A stretch of DNA of 64,000 nucleotides from Actinomycetales bacterium (GCA_016710645.1 JADJVI010000016.1:1-64000), one strand, 5' to 3'. Numbered from the stretch's first letter, positions 46,956-57,783 are shown. Made by a program: numbers and translations. Notes: generated by a model not told the origin, from the letters alone.

Positions 46956-47894
46956 GTGAGCCACTCCGATCCTGCCGTCCTCGTCATCGGCGAAGCCCTC
47001 ATCGACGCCGTGCGTCGCGCCGGCAGCGCACCCGCGGAGCACGTCGGCGGCAGCCCTGCCAATGTCGCCTTCGGCCTGGGCTCGCTCGGCCACGACGTGC
47101 GGCTGGCCACCTGGTTCGGCCCGGACGAGCGCGGAGCCCGCATCCAAGCCGCGTGCGCCGCCCGCTCGGTGCGCCTCGTCGAGGGCAGCGACGGCGCCGC
47201 CCACACATCGGTGGCCCAGGCCACCCTCGACGCGCAGGGGCAGGCCAGCTACCACTTCGACCTCACCTGGGCGGTGCCCGACCTCGCCGGCATCGACCCG
47301 GTCGACCACGTCCACACCGGCAGCATCGCCGCGACCATCGAGCCGGGCGGCGCCCAGGTGCTCGACGCGGTGCGCGCACTGCGCGGGCGCGGCACGGTGT
47401 CTTACGACCCCAACATGCGACCGACCCTCATGGGCTCGCCCGACGAGGTCCGCGATCGGGTGGAGGCGATCATCGCCCTGAGCGACGTCGTCAAGGCCAG
47501 CGACGAGGACATCCAGTGGCTCTACCCGGGCAGCCACCTGCCCGACGTGCTGCGCGCCTGGCTCGACACCGGGCCGGCCCTCGCGGTCATCACCCGCGGC
47601 GGCAAGGGCGCCCTGTATGCCGTCCGGTCGGCCACCCCCGGCTTGGTCACCACAGTGTCGGCAAGACCGGTGGAGGTCATCGACACGGTCGGGGCGGGCG
47701 ATTCCTTCATGGCGGGGCTCGTCTCAGGCTTGCTGGACGCGGGCTACCTCGGCAGCCTGGCCGCGCGAGAACGCTTGGCAGCGGCCGGGATCGACGACGT
47801 GCGCCCCTCTATCGACCGAGCCCTGGCGACCTCGTCGGCTACCGTGGCTCGCGCTGGCGCCTATGCTCCGACCCGCTCCGAGATCGGCGCCTGA
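46956..47894 (+). CDS. PfkB family carbohydrate kinase (fructokinase-like)
   Basis: 312 residues. VIGEALIDAV, HVGGSPANVAFGLGSLG (substrate and lid region) and the anion hole/catalytic DTVGAGDSFMAGL are intact. Phosphorylates a sugar, probably fructose, with ATP. The GTG at 46956 has CAGGAG 7 nt upstream and begins the conserved beta strand soon after. No sugar operon partner is adjacent. Confidence 0.88.
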   Translation: MSHSDPAVLVIGEALIDAVRRAGSAPAEHVGGSPANVAFGLGSLGHDVRLATWFGPDERGARIQAACAARSVRLVEGSDGAAHTSVAQATLDAQGQASYHFDLTWAVPDLAGIDPVDHVHTGSIAATIEPGGAQVLDAVRALRGRGTVSYDPNMRPTLMGSPDEVRDRVEAIIALSDVVKASDEDIQWLYPGSHLPDVLRAWLDTGPALAVITRGGKGALYAVRSATPGLVTTVSARPVEVIDTVGAGDSFMAGLVSGLLDAGYLGSLAARERLAAAGIDDVRPSIDRALATSSATVARAGAYAPTRSEIGA

Positions 47895-47959
47895 GCCAGG
47901 CCCATCTTCCGGCCGACGGCTCGGCCGACCGCCTCGACCAACCGCCTCGACCCGCCGCC

Positions 47960-48367
47960 TCAGCGGGGGTCGAGGATGACGACCGGGATAATGCGGTCGG
48001 TCTTGGCCTCATACCCCGCGAAACCGGGATAGTCGGCCTTCTGCTTGGTCCAGATCGGCTCGCGCTCGGCCGAGTCGGCCACCCGCGCCCGGAAGCTCCG
48101 CGTCTCGGTCCCGACCTCTGCGGTCACGTCGGGATGCGCCACGAGGTTGTGGAACCATGCGGGATTGACGTCCAAGCCGGCATACGAGGCGAACACCGCG
48201 AGCCGGCCCTCCCCGAGGTCCTGGTACATCATCGGGTTGACCCGCTCCTGGCCGCTCTTGGCACCGATGGTGTGCAAGAGCAGCAGCGGCGCACCTGCGA
48301 ACGGACCGCCCACGCGGCCCTCGTTGGCGCGGAACTCCTCGATGATCCCGTGGTTCCAGTCGCTCAT
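47960..48367 (-). CDS. DDN-type deazaflavin (F420)-dependent nitroreductase family protein
   Basis: 135 residues. GPFAGAPLLLLHTIGAKSGQERVNPM and YAGLDVNPAWFHNLVAHPDVTAEVG are the family signature; the fold is a split barrel that binds F420. GGAGG precedes the ATG at 48367. Native substrate unknown. Convergent with the PfkB gene. Confidence 0.88.
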   Translation of the reverse strand: MSDWNHGIIEEFRANEGRVGGPFAGAPLLLLHTIGAKSGQERVNPMMYQDLGEGRLAVFASYAGLDVNPAWFHNLVAHPDVTAEVGTETRSFRARVADSAEREPIWTKQKADYPGFAGYEAKTDRIIPVVILDPR

Positions 48368-48444
48368 GTCGTCCTCCTCGTGTCGCCGTGAATTCCCACG
48401 ATCCCCAGCGGATACCGAACTGTACGTCGGGTCGGCGTGGCGCA

Positions 48445-48471
48445 CGGCATACCCCGAGAGCAGGTATGCCG
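48445..48471. repeat. Inverted octamer pair upstream of the fumarase gene
   Basis: CGGCATACC (48445-48453) and GGTATGCCG (48463-48471) are perfect 9-bp arms around a 9-nt loop, in the divergent region between the nitroreductase and fumarase genes. Here the pair is near promoters, not gene ends, so termination is not its only context. Confidence 0.75.
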
Positions 48472-48583
48472 CGGGCGCCGGTAGGTGCCGCGCTCCTATG
48501 CTGGGATGGCGCTGTCGCGACCGACCCACTCAGCTCGGAGCCCGACGGCGTCGCCCCTGTGCCGCCGTCCTCAGGAGACCACC

Positions 48584-50308
<1,725 letters not shown>

Positions 50309-50351
50309 AGTCGGTTTCGACCCGGCTGGCCCGCACCACCGAGGGAGAGCA

Positions 50352-51023
50352 ATGGAACGGCACCGCGCACAGCCCGGCACCCGTCCGTCCACCCCACAGG
50401 AGGCCTGGGCCTGCTTGGAGGCCGGCAACGTCCGGTTCATGGCCGGGGAACGAGCCCACCCACACCAGGACGTCCAGTTGCGCCATCGGTTGGCCAACAA
50501 GCAAACGCCCTTTGCGGTGTTCTTCGGCTGCGCCGATTCCCGGGTCGCGGCCGAAATCATCTTCGACCAGGGGCTCGGTGATCTCTTCGTCGTCCGCACG
50601 GCCGGGCATGTCATCGATTCCAGCGTCATCGGGTCGATCGAATTCGCCGTCGGCGTGCTCGACGTCCACCTCATCGTCGTCCTCGGGCACGACTCCTGCG
50701 GTGCCGTGAAGGCGGCCGTCGACGCCGTGGAGACCGGAGACATGCCCACCGGCTATATCCGCGACATCGTCGAGCGCGTCACCCCGAGCGTCCTCACCGC
50801 CCGCAAGCGGGGCGAGACCTCGACCTACGAGATCGAAGCCGAGCACGTCCGGCATACTGCGTGGTTGTTGGCATCCCGCTCGACGGTCGTCGCCGACAAG
50901 CTCGCCCAAGGCACCCTCGGCATCGTCGGCGCGACCTACCGGCTGCGCGAAGGACAGGCCAACGTCGTCGAAGCCCTGGGCATGCAACCACCCAAGCGAT
51001 CGGTGCGCGACTCTCGCGTCTAA
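50352..51023 (+). CDS. Beta-class carbonic anhydrase
   Basis: 223 residues. Zinc ligands Cys60 (CADSR, with Asp62 and Arg64), His113 and Cys116 (GHDSCGAV) are all present. Interconverts CO2 and bicarbonate in the cytoplasm. 43 nt after the fumarase stop, probably co-transcribed. A decayed relative of the same gene lies at 57865-58165. Confidence 0.95.
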   Translation: MERHRAQPGTRPSTPQEAWACLEAGNVRFMAGERAHPHQDVQLRHRLANKQTPFAVFFGCADSRVAAEIIFDQGLGDLFVVRTAGHVIDSSVIGSIEFAVGVLDVHLIVVLGHDSCGAVKAAVDAVETGDMPTGYIRDIVERVTPSVLTARKRGETSTYEIEAEHVRHTAWLLASRSTVVADKLAQGTLGIVGATYRLREGQANVVEALGMQPPKRSVRDSRV

Positions 51024-51057
51024 TCGAGCCGGAGACGCCAGCCTCCTGCATCGAGGT

Positions 51058-52404
51058 CTACAGGCTGAGCTCGTCTTTGACGACCCCAGCCAGGCGGTGG
51101 GCGATGGCGTCGGCTTGGGCCTGGTCGGGTGCCTCCACCATGACCCGCACGAGCGGCTCGGTGCCCGACTTACGCAGCAGGATCCGCCCGGTGTCGGCGA
51201 GTTCGGCCTCGGCCGCGGCAACCGCTGTCGCCACGACGGCGTTGTCGTCGACGGCGTCCTTGTCGACGCCCTTGACGTTGACGAGAATCTGCGGCAGTCG
51301 CGTCATGACGGAGGCCAACTCGGCCAGCGAACGCCTCGTCTCGGCGACGCGCGAGGCCAGCATGAGACCGGTGAGCACCCCATCGCCGGTGGTGCCGTGG
51401 TCGAGCATGATGACGTGGCCGGACTGCTCGCCGCCGAGCGAGTAGCCGCCAGCCTTCATGTCCTCCAGGACATAGCGGTCACCGACGCCGGTCTGGCGGA
51501 CCGTGACTCCCTCGCGCGCCATCGCCTGCAGCATCCCGAGGTTGCTCATGACGGTGGCCACCAGGGTGCCCTGGGCCAGCTCGCCGCGGTCGCGCAGCGC
51601 CAGCGCGAGGATGCTCATGATCTGGTCACCGTCGACGACCTCGCCGCGCGCATCGACGGCCAGGCACCGGTCGGCGTCGCCGTCGTGGGCGATCCCCAGG
51701 CTGGCCTGCTGTTCGATGACGGTGCGCTGCAGCCGCTCCAGGTGCGTTGACCCGTAGCCGTCGTTGATGTTGAGTCCGGTGGGCGAGGCGCCGATCACCG
51801 TGACATAGGCGCCGGCCTCCCGGAAGACCAGCGGAGACACCACCGAGGCAGCCCCATGGGCTGCGTCGATGACCACGTGCAGCCCCTCCAGGCGGTGCGG
51901 CAGCACCGACAGCAGGTGCCGGGTGTAGCGCGCGCTGCCGTCGGTGAGGCTGCGGACCCGACCCACGTCGGCGCCCGTCGGACGGCTCCACGGCTCGCCC
52001 AGCCGCGCCTCGATGGCGTCCTCCACGCCATCGTCGAGCTTGTGCCCGCCTCGGGCGAAGAACTTGATCCCGTTGTCGGGCATGGCGTTGTGCGAGGCCG
52101 ACAGCATCACCCCGAGGTCGGCACCCAGGTCAGCGGTGAGGAATGCGATGGCCGGCGTCGGCAACATTCCGGCGTCCCACACGTCGACGCCGGCCGAGGC
52201 CAGCCCCGCGATGACGGCCGCCGAGAGGAACTCCCCCGAGGCCCGCCCATCGGTGCCGACGACTGCGAACGGCCGGTGCCCCGCGAACTCGCCCTGCTCC
52301 CCCAGCACGTGGGCTGCCGCGACCGACAGGTCCAAGGCCAGCTCCGCCGTGATCTTCTCGTTGGCCAGTCCCCGCACCCCGTCGGTGCCGAACAATCGAG
52401 CCAC
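51058..52404 (-). CDS. glmM: Phosphoglucosamine mutase
   Basis: 448 residues, converts glucosamine-6-P to glucosamine-1-P for peptidoglycan precursors. Start VARLFGTDGVRGLAN; phospho-Ser104 in SASHNAMPDN; metal loop DGDADRC; sugar loop GEQSGH; phosphate loop RKSGTEPLVRVM. The GTG at 52404 has AAGGA 8 nt upstream. Third gene after rplM-rpsI on the same strand. Confidence 0.97.
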   Translation of the reverse strand: MARLFGTDGVRGLANEKITAELALDLSVAAAHVLGEQGEFAGHRPFAVVGTDGRASGEFLSAAVIAGLASAGVDVWDAGMLPTPAIAFLTADLGADLGVMLSASHNAMPDNGIKFFARGGHKLDDGVEDAIEARLGEPWSRPTGADVGRVRSLTDGSARYTRHLLSVLPHRLEGLHVVIDAAHGAASVVSPLVFREAGAYVTVIGASPTGLNINDGYGSTHLERLQRTVIEQQASLGIAHDGDADRCLAVDARGEVVDGDQIMSILALALRDRGELAQGTLVATVMSNLGMLQAMAREGVTVRQTGVGDRYVLEDMKAGGYSLGGEQSGHVIMLDHGTTGDGVLTGLMLASRVAETRRSLAELASVMTRLPQILVNVKGVDKDAVDDNAVVATAVAAAEAELADTGRILLRKSGTEPLVRVMVEAPDQAQADAIAHRLAGVVKDELSL

Positions 52405-52424
52405 GATACGTCCTTCCCCACTTC

Positions 52425-52488
52425 GGTATGCCGTGCTGCCCAGCCTCCCGGGACGCACCGCGCACCCCTGGCCTGCCGGACGGCATAC
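52425..52488. repeat. Wide inverted octamer pair between rpsI and glmM
   Basis: GGTATGCCGT (52425-52434) and ACGGCATAC (52480-52488) lie inverted about 45 nt apart in the rpsI-glmM spacer. Another strand-exchange-sized rather than hairpin-sized pair. Confidence 0.7.
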
Positions 52489-52593
52489 TCACCGTCTTTG
52501 AAAGTACTCCCATCCGGGCGTGCAGCCGCGCCAGACGTGCCGAGGGCGGCCCGGAGAACCGAGCCGCCCTCGACGCCACAGCCAAACTGTGGA

Positions 52594-53103
52594 TCAGCGC
52601 TTGCTGTACTGCGGAGCCTTGCGGGCCTTCTTGAGACCGGCCTTCTTGCGCTCGGGGACGCGGGCGTCCCGGGTGAGGAAGCCGGCCTTCTTCAGCGCCG
52701 GGCGGTTGAGTTCGGCGTCGACCTCGTTGAGCGCACGCGCCACACCGAGGCGGACCGCGCCGGCCTGGCCGGAAGGGCCACCACCGTGCACGCGAACCAG
52801 CACGTCGTAGGCCCCGTCGAGGTCGAGCACCTTGAAGGGCTCGTTGACCAGCTGCTGGTGCACCTTGTTGGGGAAGTACGAGTCGATGGTGCGACCGTTG
52901 ATCGTCCACGAGCCGCTGCCCGGGACGATGCGGACGCGGGCGATGGCCTGCTTGCGGCGGCCAGTGGCGGCGCCGGGAGCGGAGGCGGAGGGCTTGCGGG
53001 CGGGAGCGCCGGCAGCGGAGGTGTCGGTCTCGGTCGTGTATTCCGAGAGGGCGGGCTCGTCGGTCTCGAGCTCGAGGTCCAGGTCAGTCTGCGTGTCAGC
53101 CAC
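52594..53103 (-). CDS. rpsI: 30S ribosomal protein S9
   Basis: 169 residues. The S9 core starts at GRRKQAIARVRIVPGSG (about 48) and ends LTRDARVPERKKAGLKKARKAPQYSKR, with the basic tail that reaches the P site. An acidic, Thr/Ala-rich N-terminal extension of about 45 residues precedes the core; short forms of this are known in related actinomycetes. GTG start. Confidence 0.97.
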   Translation of the reverse strand: MADTQTDLDLELETDEPALSEYTTETDTSAAGAPARKPSASAPGAATGRRKQAIARVRIVPGSGSWTINGRTIDSYFPNKVHQQLVNEPFKVLDLDGAYDVLVRVHGGGPSGQAGAVRLGVARALNEVDAELNRPALKKAGFLTRDARVPERKKAGLKKARKAPQYSKR

Positions 53104-53150
53104 GGTGATTCCTTGTCAGTATGCCGTCGGTGCCAGGTCAGGCCGGGGCC

Positions 53151-53594
53151 TTACTGGGCGACCTGGGTGAAGTCGAAGGGGACGGGCTTCTGAGCCGCGT
53201 GCGGGTGCGAGGGGCCGGAGTAGACCTTGAGCTTGGACAGCTGCTGGCGGGCCAGGCTGTTCTTGGGGAGCATGCCGCGCACGGCCTTCTCGACGGCCCG
53301 GCGGGGGTCCTTGTCGAGCAGCTCGGCGTAGGTCAACGAGGACAGACCGCCCGGGAAGCCCGAGTGCCGGTAGGCCCGCTTCTGCTGCGCCTTGGCGCCG
53401 GTGAGGGCGACCTTGTCGGCGTTGATGATGATGACGAAGTCACCGGTGTCGACGTGCGGCGCGAAGGTCGGCTTGTGCTTGCCGCGCAGCAGGACCGCGG
53501 TGTGCGTGGCCAGCCGGCCGAGCACGACGTCCGTCGCGTCGATGACGTGCCACGTGCGAGTGACCTCGCCGGGCTTGGGGGTGTACGTGCGCAT
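53151..53594 (-). CDS. rplM: 50S ribosomal protein L13
   Basis: 147 residues, standard length: TRTWHVIDATDVVLGRLAT, LLRGKHKPTFAPHVDTGDFVII and RAVRGMLPKN-type segments. AAGGAAAG lies upstream of the ATG at 53594. First gene of the rplM-rpsI-glmM operon; octamer copies occupy both the leader (53623) and the rplM-rpsI spacer (53119). Confidence 0.97.
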   Translation of the reverse strand: MRTYTPKPGEVTRTWHVIDATDVVLGRLATHTAVLLRGKHKPTFAPHVDTGDFVIIINADKVALTGAKAQQKRAYRHSGFPGGLSSLTYAELLDKDPRRAVEKAVRGMLPKNSLARQQLSKLKVYSGPSHPHAAQKPVPFDFTQVAQ

Positions 53595-53874
53595 GTGCTC
53601 GACTTTCCTTTTCCAGATTGAGGTATGCCGTGTGGTCCCGACCGCACGAAGCGGTCCCGGGTGCCCCGATCCGAGAATCGAAGCCGGAGAACCGAAACCC
53701 GAGGACCGGAGCAGTGGCACAACAGTCCTCAAGTCTACGGGCTGGGCGGTGGCCGTCCGAATCGGTGCCCGTGCGCGGCATACCTGCCTCTGACCTGCCG
53801 AAATGTCATGGCACCCGACTCGCAACCACCGACCGGGATGGCCTATGCAAACGAATTATGCAAAGATAGTGTGC
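53595..53874. promoter_or_regulatory. Divergent region, rplM operon / ArsR-type regulator
   Basis: 280 bp with no gene. It has octamers at 53623 and 53776 and turns AT-richer from about 53840, where the regulator's operator-like repeats lie. The ribosomal promoter should lie near 53700, but I cannot place boxes reliably. Confidence 0.4.
53844..53864. promoter_or_regulatory. Direct repeat operator of the ArsR-type regulator
   Basis: TATGCAAA occurs twice (53844-53851, 53857-53864) with a 13-nt period, followed by GATAGT as a possible -10 just before the ATG at 53875. Likely autoregulatory and overlapping the promoter. Confidence 0.5.
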
Positions 53875-54468
53875 ATGCCGACCTCACGTGATCCGCTCGC
53901 CACTCTCGCCCACCCGTTGCGGGCGCGCCTGCACGGACTCCTGCGCGTCGGGGGCCCGTCGACCGCGAGCCGGATGGCAGCGGCGCTCGGCACCCACTCC
54001 GGCGCGACCTCTTATCACCTGCGCATCCTCGCCAAGGCCGGCCTGGTGGAGGACGCCGGCGACAACCACGGCCGCGAGCGGCGCTGGCGTGCGCTGGAGC
54101 GACAGGCCCTCTGGGCGCACCCCGCTGCTCCCGCTGCTCACTCCTCGTCCGAGACGCAGGAGGACGATGAGGCGGCCGCCGAGCTGTGGCTGGACCGCGA
54201 CTACCTCGCCCACATGGCCGAGCAAGGCGACCGCTGGCTCGATGCGTCCGGTCGCTGGCCCGCTCGGTGGCGCGAGGCTGCTGGTGTCACCGACGGCACG
54301 ATCCTCGTGACCAGCGATCAACTCCTCGCCTTCCGAGCCGAGGTGGCCGACCTCGTCGCGCGCTATCGCCGCGTGGGACAAGGGAATCAGACGGCCCGAC
54401 GGGTGGCTGTCTACGCCTTGACCCACCCGCTCGACGTCGACCGCGTGCCGATCTCCCCATCGATCTGA
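53875..54468 (+). CDS. ArsR-like winged-helix transcriptional regulator
   Basis: 197 residues. Winged HTH in LATLAHPLRARLHGLLRVGGPSTASRMAAALG and GATSYHLRILAKAGLVEDAG, with the ArsR wing; the rest is a helical effector domain without metal-site Cys residues. It is convergent with the ABC cassette that follows and may control it. Codon use is backbone-like, but no octamer is present. Confidence 0.82.
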   Translation: MPTSRDPLATLAHPLRARLHGLLRVGGPSTASRMAAALGTHSGATSYHLRILAKAGLVEDAGDNHGRERRWRALERQALWAHPAAPAAHSSSETQEDDEAAAELWLDRDYLAHMAEQGDRWLDASGRWPARWREAAGVTDGTILVTSDQLLAFRAEVADLVARYRRVGQGNQTARRVAVYALTHPLDVDRVPISPSI

Positions 54469-54483
54469 GTAGCAGGACGGCTC

Positions 54484-54600
54484 CCGGGCGGTCTTCACGG
54501 CCCAGCAACTCGGCAGCCCGACCTCCATCGGCTGGAACGCGCCAATCGTCCCGCGGTACTTGGCTCGCTGCCCCTCCCGCCAAGGGCGCCGACGATCAGC
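54484..54600 (+). pseudogene. Gene remnant, left copy of a repeated fragment
   Basis: Reads AVFTAQQLGSPTSIGWNAP with no start of its own. A related fragment, ATFTSQQLGGPTGIGWDTP, ends at 58260 on the other side of the ABC cassette in the same orientation. DNA identity is strongest around CAGCAACTCGGC (54504-54515 and 58196-58207). Parent gene not recognised. Confidence 0.5.
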
Positions 54601-55285
54601 CCGACGTCGCCTGAATGCGCCCGTCCAACAGGTCGATGGTCCGGTCGCAGGCCGCGGCGACCCGCTCGTCGTGCGTCGCGATGAGGAGCGTTGCCCCGCG
54701 GTCCCGCACCCCGAGCAACACGGTGAGGATGTCCCCCGCCGTCGCAGAGTCCAGCGCCCCTGTGGGTTCGTCGGCCAGCACCACGGTGGGCTCGTTGACG
54801 AGCGCGCGCGCGATAGCCACGCGTTGACGCTCGCCGCCGGAAAGCTCGCTCACCCGATCTCCCAGGTGTGCGTGGAGGCCCACCTGGGTGAGAGCTCGCG
54901 TGGTGCACTCCCGACGTTGCGCGGCGCCGGGTCTGGGGCGGGCATATTCAAGGGGTACCGCGACGTTGGCCTGCGCCGACAAGCGGCCGATGAGACCGAA
55001 CTCCTGCTCGACGTAGCCGAAGAACGAGTTGCGCAACCGCGCGCGTGATGATCGCGCGGTCGGCGCCGGGCTCCCGCCGATCGCCAATGAGCCCGCGGTG
55101 AGCGACAAGCGCAGGCCGATCGCGCGCATCAACGTCGACTTGCCGCAGCCCGAGGGGCCACGTAGTGCGACCGCCTCGCCAGGACGCAGCGTCACAGAAA
55201 CCCCTCGCAGCGCGCGCACGACAGCGCGGCCGGTGCCGAAGGTGACCTCGATGTCCGAGGCCTCGACGATATTCGTTGTGCTCAT
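54596..55285 (-). CDS. ABC transporter ATPase (MacB/LolD type)
   Basis: 229 residues. Walker A GPSGCGKSTL, signature LSGGERQRVAIARAL, Walker B VVLADEPTGALD and H-loop ATHDERV, the form that pairs with FtsX-like permeases. ATG overlaps the permease TGA by 4 nt (ATGA). Last gene of a four-gene minus-strand cassette. Confidence 0.88.
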   Translation of the reverse strand: MSTTNIVEASDIEVTFGTGRAVVRALRGVSVTLRPGEAVALRGPSGCGKSTLMRAIGLRLSLTAGSLAIGGSPAPTARSSRARLRNSFFGYVEQEFGLIGRLSAQANVAVPLEYARPRPGAAQRRECTTRALTQVGLHAHLGDRVSELSGGERQRVAIARALVNEPTVVLADEPTGALDSATAGDILTVLLGVRDRGATLLIATHDERVAAACDRTIDLLDGRIQATSG

Positions 55286-56376
55286 ACCAACGCTCCGACG
55301 CCAGTGACGGCCCTCGCCGTCTGCCATTGAGCGCGGCACCACACGCCCACGCCACCCAGGACGACGACTGCGGTCGCCCAGCCCAGGGCAGTGCGTAGGG
55401 CCGGAGTGTCGTCCAGACTGCTCACCACGACCAGCGCGGCCGTGGGCAGCGCCATGAGTGCCATGACAAAGCCTGCCCACCGCCACGCCACCACCACGGG
55501 CGTTGCCCCGTAGGTCGTTCGCACTCTCAGGTCCACAGCTTCCGATCTCACGGCATCGTCGGTCAACCCGAGCATCGCCGCGAGAGCGAGCAGGAAGAAG
55601 GCGACGCTGGCAGCGAGGGTGACAAGTGCATCGACGGTCGCACTCCGGAAGCTTGAGATGTCACCCACGGGGCTGGGCACCAGCAGCAGATCGTCGGCAG
55701 CGCAGGCACGGACAAAGTCCTCGACCTCGGGCTGTGTGGGGTCTATGAGCACGAGCCGAGCGGCTGCCTCTTGTTGGGTCAGTGGGTCCAGGTGCACAAG
55801 GGTCTGCGAAGGCAGATGGACGACGATCCTGCGGTCGAGAGAGATCACACCCGCAGCCGGATCGATGAGGGTGGCACCGGGTCGCAGTCCTTGCCCCATC
55901 GGCACCGACAGCCCGGCAACCGATAGCGGGTCCATCGGGTCGAGGACCAGGCTCGCTCCAGGTTGAGCACAGGGTGTTGGTGCACAGACCGGATCCGACA
56001 GCGCCACCGAGGCCCGCTCGCCGAAGACGAGCAGGAGCGAGGGGGCGGTCGCGACGGCGTTGGGTTTGACGTTGTAGATGACCGTCGAATAGCCGTCGCC
56101 CCCAGCAACCCCCCGCTGCAGCCGCGCGAGCGCCTCCGTATGCAGCACCGGTGCAGCCGAGGATGACGTCCGATAGAACGGCGTGAACGCCACCGCGTGA
56201 CTGCCCAGCTGGGTGCGCGTTCCGATGATAGTGGCTTCCGTGAGGACGGTGAACAGGACCAGGCCCATCATCACCGCAGCCACACTCGCCGTGACGGTCA
56301 ACCCCACGACGATCGGCCACCTGCGCAAGGCCGCCCCGGCGCCTGCGCCGCACTCACGCAGACACAAGACGATCAT
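55282..56376 (-). CDS. FtsX-like membrane protein 1
   Basis: 364 residues. One N-terminal membrane helix (PIVVGLTVTASVAAVMMGLVLF), a large external domain of about 200 residues with a Cys pair (CAPTPC), then three helices (ALVTLAASVAFFLLALAAML and two more). This 1+3 layout is that of MacB/FtsX-type permeases. Overlaps the upstream permease by 23 nt. With that protein it could be a split version of the long bacteriocin-associated membrane proteins (inference). Confidence 0.7.
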   Translation of the reverse strand: MIVLCLRECGAGAGAALRRWPIVVGLTVTASVAAVMMGLVLFTVLTEATIIGTRTQLGSHAVAFTPFYRTSSSAAPVLHTEALARLQRGVAGGDGYSTVIYNVKPNAVATAPSLLLVFGERASVALSDPVCAPTPCAQPGASLVLDPMDPLSVAGLSVPMGQGLRPGATLIDPAAGVISLDRRIVVHLPSQTLVHLDPLTQQEAAARLVLIDPTQPEVEDFVRACAADDLLLVPSPVGDISSFRSATVDALVTLAASVAFFLLALAAMLGLTDDAVRSEAVDLRVRTTYGATPVVVAWRWAGFVMALMALPTAALVVVSSLDDTPALRTALGWATAVVVLGGVGVWCRAQWQTARAVTGVGALV

Positions 56377-57358
56377 GACCGACCTTGATGAGCACCCATC
56401 CCGCCACCAGACCGCCGCCGAGGAGCAGGACAGCGCCCAGCGCACCGGCGCAGGCCAACGCCACGACGAGGGAAGTCACCTCGCGGCCTCCCCCCACGAG
56501 AAGGGCGACGCCCAGTACTCCCACAAGGCTGACGACCGTCGCACCGACAACCCAGGGTGCCAGTCGGACGATGAGACCCGCCGACAAAGCCCACGGCGTC
56601 GCGCCGACACGCGAGCGCACAGCCAGCTCGTTGGCGTTCATTCGCAGGCCGAAGATCCACCACAGGAGGGCGCACCCATGCGCAGAGGAGAGCAGCCACA
56701 TGAGGCGCTGGCCGTCCGGGTCCATAACCACCTCGGTGTTCGAGCTGGACCTGACCTCGGCCAGGTCGACATCGCCTTGCTCCAACAGCCTCGTCACCCG
56801 ATCACGCAGCGCCACGTCCTCGCTGCCCAGGACGATCTTTCCGGGAGGGATCCTGCCGTCGCCGAACGCCACATATCGCGCATTGGGAATACGGACCACG
56901 AACTCGACCCGCGCCAGGTCATCGGGTGGGTCGATGACCCCGGCCACCGTGGCGTCGCCTGGAAGGAGTGGGACAGCGCCGGAACGAGTCCACAACTGGG
57001 CGGAGTAACTATCTTTCACAAGAAGGGCGTCGGCGCCGGATCGTGGGAATGACGCCGAGGGGAGCCACGTTAGCGAGCCCCTTGGATCGAAAGCCCACAA
57101 GCACGGATAGGTGTCAACGCTCCAGACCACAAGCGCCACCCCCTCGCGCTCCACTAGGGAAAGAAGCTCGGTGGCGGTGGCGGCCGCGTGTTGCGGCCCG
57201 GCCCTATTGAGCGAGATCCCGATCGTCGTCGTTGCCGGTAGCCCTAGCGTCGATTCACGTTGGCTGGCCATCGAGTTCCACAGAAACACTGCAAGCAATC
57301 CCGTGATCACACCGATCATTGCTCCGGCCGCGGCAGCGCGCCAGGTCAGCACGAGCAA
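56354..57358 (-). CDS. FtsX-like membrane protein 2
   Basis: 334 residues. N-terminal helix (AAAAGAMIGVITGLLAVFLWN), external domain of about 190 residues, then three helices (LLWWIFGLRM..., VVGATVVSLVGVLGVALLVGG, ACAGALGAVLLLGGGLVAG). Same 1+3 layout as the neighbour, so the two probably form a heterodimer with the ATPase. It starts 3 nt after the stop of the small exported protein gene. Confidence 0.7.
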   Translation of the reverse strand: MLVLTWRAAAAGAMIGVITGLLAVFLWNSMASQRESTLGLPATTTIGISLNRAGPQHAAATATELLSLVEREGVALVVWSVDTYPCLWAFDPRGSLTWLPSASFPRSGADALLVKDSYSAQLWTRSGAVPLLPGDATVAGVIDPPDDLARVEFVVRIPNARYVAFGDGRIPPGKIVLGSEDVALRDRVTRLLEQGDVDLAEVRSSSNTEVVMDPDGQRLMWLLSSAHGCALLWWIFGLRMNANELAVRSRVGATPWALSAGLIVRLAPWVVGATVVSLVGVLGVALLVGGGREVTSLVVALACAGALGAVLLLGGGLVAGWVLIKVGHDRLVSA

Positions 57359-57361
57359 TAC

Positions 57362-57783
57362 CTAACAAGTGATATTCGGAGTGACCTTCCCGCCGAGCGC
57401 GGAACAGGTGCCCGAACCGTACCAAAGGAAATTGTAGTAGTGGTGGGTGTCGTAGTCGGATCCAGGAAGCAGAGATTCCCAGACCCAGTCAGTCCTGGAG
57501 CGCACGGTGGGGTCCCACTGTGAGGTGGGCCAGGTGGTATAGAGACGACCCGTGTCGAGCGAGGGACCACTCTTTCGCGTGAAGCGCTGATATGCCCCTG
57601 CGGCATGGCCGCCGCCGTCATTGTAGCTAGCCTGAATCTGAACCTTGCCGTAGACCCGGGCCCCGAAGTTCTCCTGCCACGTCGTGCCAAAGTTCATGCC
57701 CCGGCCAGCGCCGCCGGAGCAAATGCAATAGCAATCGCTACCGCTGTCGAAAGGAAGTAAGCCAGGTTCCTGAAACGCACCAT
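57362..57783 (-). CDS. Small exported protein, split by a one-base frameshift
   Basis: From ATG 57783 one frame gives a signal peptide, MVRFRNLAYFLSTAVAIAI... ending APAALAGA, then TGA. The mature part continues in another frame: MNFGTTWQENFGARVYGKV, SYNDGGGHAAGAYQRF and a C-terminus CSALGGKVTPNITC. Adding one G to the GGGG run (57699-57702) restores ALAGGMNFG. The joined precursor would be about 140 residues with a mature part of about 112. Context with an FtsX-like ABC pair suggests a bacteriocin-like or signal protein; I do not recognise the family. Confidence 0.6.
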
